7,954 nt of DNA from RGIG8748 sp045576175. GTDB taxonomy: Bacteria; Bacillota; Clostridia; UMGS1810. This document shows, in pieces, positions 6,332-7,954 of the stretch. Each line of letters opens with the position of its first letter. The first letter of the stretch is position 1. The stretch spans positions 1 through 7,954 of the forward strand of contig JAZNFW010000131.1 of assembly GCA_045576175.1 (NCBI GenBank). Reading direction: 5' to 3'. The position numbers and the translations under genes were made by a program. The notes below the pieces were generated by a model, which did no database searches, was not told where the DNA came from, and was given only the letters and a program-made list of their open reading frames with translations.

Positions 6332-7504
6332 ATGGATATCAGACAGGAATCTCTCAAAAAACATTATGAATGGAAGGGTAAAATAGAGGTTATTTCTCGT
6401 GCACCAATTAATTCGAGAGAGGATCTGTCTCTTGCGTACACCCCGGGTGTTGCAGAGCCGTGTCTCGAAATAAATAAGGATATAAATAAGTCCTATGAGC
6501 TTACCCGCCGTTCAAATCTGGTTGCCGTTGTTACAGATGGCACAGCAGTACTCGGACTAGGCGATATCGGACCCGAGGCAGGAATGCCCGTAATGGAAGG
6601 AAAGTGTGCACTCTTTAAGGAATTTGCAGATGTAGATGCTTTTCCTATTTGCATAAAGTCCAAGGATGTTGACGAAATTGTCCGCACTGTATATCTCATT
6701 TCGGGTAGCTTTGGCGGTATAAATCTTGAGGATATTTCCGCACCACGCTGCTTTGAAATAGAAAAGAGACTCAAGGAAATTTGCGATATCCCCGTTTTCC
6801 ACGACGACCAGCACGGAACGGCAATAGTCGTTGCCGCAGCACTCATAAATGCTCTTAAGCTTGTGGGTAAAGATATGGGCAAAATAAAGGTGGTAATAAA
6901 TGGTGCAGGCTCTGCAGGTATTGCCATCGGCAAACACCTTTTGAATGTAGGTGTCAAAAATCTTATTTTTTGCGATAAATCGGGTATCATTGTGGAAGGG
7001 GACTGCAATAACAATCCCGCTCAGGAGGAGGTGGCAAAGCTCACCAATCTCGAACATAAGACAGGTAGCCTTGCAGATGCACTCGTTGGAGCGGATGTGT
7101 TTATAGGAGTTTCCGGACCAAATCTTGTATCACCTGAAATGGTAAAATCCATGGCGAGCGATGCAATATTGTTTCCAATGGCAAATCCTACACCCGAAAT
7201 TATGCCCGATGTAGCAAAAGAGGCTGGTGCTAGAATAGTAGGAACAGGAAGGTCGGATTTCCCCAATCAGATTAACAATGTTTTGGCATTCCCCGGAATT
7301 TTTCGTGGTGCATTAGACTGTAGAGCGTCTTGCATAAACGAGGAAATGAAGGTAGCAACATCGTATGCTCTTGCATCTCTCATTCCCGATGACGAGATAA
7401 CCGAAGAAAACATAATTGCCCCCGCTCTCGATAAGAGGGTAGCGCAGGTCGTAGCCGAAGCTGTTGTTAAAACAGCAAAAGAGACAGGTGTTGCAAGAAT
7501 ATAA
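6332..7504 (+). CDS. NAD(P)-dependent malic enzyme, short bacterial type
   Basis: Malic enzyme decarboxylates L-malate oxidatively to pyruvate and CO2 with reduction of NAD(P)+. The 390-aa protein has the length of the short bacterial form without a phosphotransacetylase-like tail. Motifs in order are SLAYTPGVAEPC at 33-44 with catalytic Y36, VVTDGTAVLGLGDIGPEAGM at 66-85, MEGKCALFK at 88-96 with catalytic K91, and INLEDISAPRCFEIE at 130-144 with metal ligands E133 and D134. Then come FHDDQHGTA at 156-164 with D159, the Rossmann GAGSAG at 191-196, and SGPNLVSPEM at 261-270. FPMANPTPEIMP at 281-292 and GRSDFPNQINNVLAFPGIFRGALD at 306-329 complete the set. AGGAGG at 6319-6324 lies 7 nt before the ATG. 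NAD versus NADP preference is not decided. It appears monocistronic. Confidence 0.95.
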   Translation: MDIRQESLKKHYEWKGKIEVISRAPINSREDLSLAYTPGVAEPCLEINKDINKSYELTRRSNLVAVVTDGTAVLGLGDIGPEAGMPVMEGKCALFKEFADVDAFPICIKSKDVDEIVRTVYLISGSFGGINLEDISAPRCFEIEKRLKEICDIPVFHDDQHGTAIVVAAALINALKLVGKDMGKIKVVINGAGSAGIAIGKHLLNVGVKNLIFCDKSGIIVEGDCNNNPAQEEVAKLTNLEHKTGSLADALVGADVFIGVSGPNLVSPEMVKSMASDAILFPMANPTPEIMPDVAKEAGARIVGTGRSDFPNQINNVLAFPGIFRGALDCRASCINEEMKVATSYALASLIPDDEITEENIIAPALDKRVAQVVAEAVVKTAKETGVARI

Positions 7505-7647
7505 TTAATCGGACATAAGAAAAACGATACAAATTAAAGGCGTAGAGTGGTTCTTGAGTCGGCTTTTGAGAGACTTGCGATAGATTTTATTGAGTCGTGT
7601 AGGTTAGAGCAAACAAGCGGAAGATAAGAGAAGATAAATAACAATAA

Positions 7648-7727
7648 AAACGGCGTAAAAGCAAGGCTTTGAGGGACTTGTGTCCTTCAAAGCCTTTACT
7701 GCGCTCAAATTTTGCGTATTGCCGTTT
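7648..7727. repeat. long imperfect inverted repeat / structured RNA candidate
   Basis: The core is a 15-bp stem, 7663-7677 with 7682-7696, containing one G-U pair and a TTGT loop. Outside it, GTAAAA (7655-7660) can pair with TTTTGC (7710-7715), and AAACGGC (7648-7654) pairs perfectly with GCCGTTT (7721-7727). This gives an 80-nt, largely self-complementary element. Only three T residues follow the core stem, so it is not a strong classical terminator, though it may serve as one for the malic enzyme transcript. A MITE-like or dispersed repeat is possible but no target-site duplication is evident. Confidence 0.6.
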
Positions 7728-7733
7728 CTAACG

Positions 7734-7771
7734 GTTTTGGTTCTGTTTTGGTTAGAAAAATTGTTAGAAAA
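7734..7771. repeat. two adjacent pairs of short direct repeats
   Basis: GTTTTGGTT occurs at 7734-7742 and 7745-7753 (11-bp period). GTTAGAAAA occurs at 7751-7759 and 7763-7771 (12-bp period). The periods are close to one helical turn, and the cluster ends 47 bp before the -35 of the downstream promoter. Confidence 0.5.
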
Positions 7772-7818
7772 TTTAAGATACAGGGTTCCAATCTTTTAGG
7801 GCAAAATTTAATTAAAAC

Positions 7819-7847
7819 TTGACAAACTACACCTAAAGGGGTATAAT
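7819..7847 (+). promoter_or_regulatory. consensus sigma-A promoter with dyad in spacer
   Basis: TTGACA at 7819-7824 and TATAAT at 7842-7847 are both perfect and separated by 17 nt. Within the spacer and the start of the -10, TACACCT (7828-7834) and AGGGGTA (7837-7843) form an inverted repeat with one mismatch around AA, a candidate operator. Transcription would begin near 7854, immediately before the partial gene. Confidence 0.85.
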
Positions 7848-7872
7848 AGAATCAAGAATGGAGATGATAGTA

Positions 7873-7954
7873 GTGATTAAGAAAATATATCATGGTTCAA
7901 AAGATATTGTTAAAAAGCCTGAATATGGAAAAGGCAAAACATATAATGATTATG
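7873..7954 (+). CDS. partial gene, DUF3990-like protein (N-terminus only)
   Basis: Only 27 codons are in the window; the gene runs off the right edge. The start region reads (M)IKKIYHGSKDIVKKPEYG followed by KGKTYNDY. This resembles the N-terminus of DUF3990 proteins, where a YHGS motif and a KPxxGKGKxxNDYG-like segment are characteristic. As I recall, that family is related to ADP-ribosyltransferase folds, and the His of YHGS would be a nucleotide-binding position; its function is not established. GTG at 7873 is preferred because GGAG (7860-7863) lies 9 nt upstream. In-frame ATGs at 7858 and 7864 are too close to that site or to the predicted transcript start. The recognition rests on a short segment. 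Confidence 0.6.
   Translation, partial: MIKKIYHGSKDIVKKPEYGKGKTYNDY

Larger units (their letters stand above)
7505..7872. other. gene-poor intergenic stretch
   Basis: About 370 bp separate the malic enzyme stop from the next probable start. No recognisable protein or known RNA family is seen. Contents are a possible 26-codon ORF at 7547-7627, a long imperfect hairpin at 7648-7727, paired direct repeats at 7734-7771 and a strong promoter at 7819-7847. No classical terminator directly follows the malic enzyme gene, so its transcript may run to the hairpin. Confidence 0.6.

Noticed and set aside
7783..7793. GGGTTCCAATC resembling the T-loop of a tRNA
   Set aside because: The flanking bases give a poor T-stem, and there is no acceptor stem, anticodon arm or CCA context nearby.
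1..7954. CRISPR array, insertion sequence, phage genes or microcompartment shell genes
   Set aside because: No regularly spaced repeats, transposase or integrase motifs, or BMC-domain proteins were found on either strand.

Overview
The window reads as chromosomal DNA of an anaerobic low-GC Bacillota, most likely a Clostridia member of the gut type. This rests on strong AGGAGG-type ribosome sites, AT-rich sigma-A-like promoters, frequent ATGA-type gene overlaps and the family affiliations of the proteins. The genus cannot be fixed from the sequence alone.

Positions 79-5618 hold one compact co-directional operon for coenzyme B12-dependent diol/glycerol dehydratase. It encodes the large, medium and small enzyme subunits (169-2508 and 2509-2901), then the two subunits of the dehydratase-reactivating factor (2898-4715 and 4712-5044), then a PduO-type ATP:cob(I)alamin adenosyltransferase (5060-5563). 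A recognisable extended -10 promoter (79-107) precedes it and a 12-bp stem plus U-tract terminator (5576-5618) closes it. The logic is self-contained. The dehydratase converts glycerol or 1,2-propanediol to the aldehyde, the reactivase expels damaged cobalamin from the enzyme, and the adenosyltransferase makes fresh adenosylcobalamin. No aldehyde or alcohol dehydrogenase, regulator or microcompartment shell gene lies in the window, although the medium subunit carries an N-terminal helix resembling an encapsulation peptide.

On the minus strand, 5617-6135 encodes a small nitroreductase-family flavoprotein that converges on the operon and shares its terminator. A 196-bp divergent intergenic region (6136-6331) holds its promoter and that of an NAD(P)-dependent malic enzyme (6332-7504, plus strand). 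The malic enzyme leader contains a terminator-like hairpin that could be an attenuator.

The stretch 7505-7872 has no convincing gene. It contains a possible 26-codon ORF, a long imperfect hairpin (7648-7727), two pairs of closely spaced direct repeats (7734-7771), and a perfect-consensus promoter (7819-7847) whose spacer carries a near-palindrome. That promoter drives a gene cut off by the window end whose N-terminus resembles the DUF3990 family. The coding core is ordinary for its families. The least explained material is the intergenic DNA around the malic enzyme gene and before the last gene.
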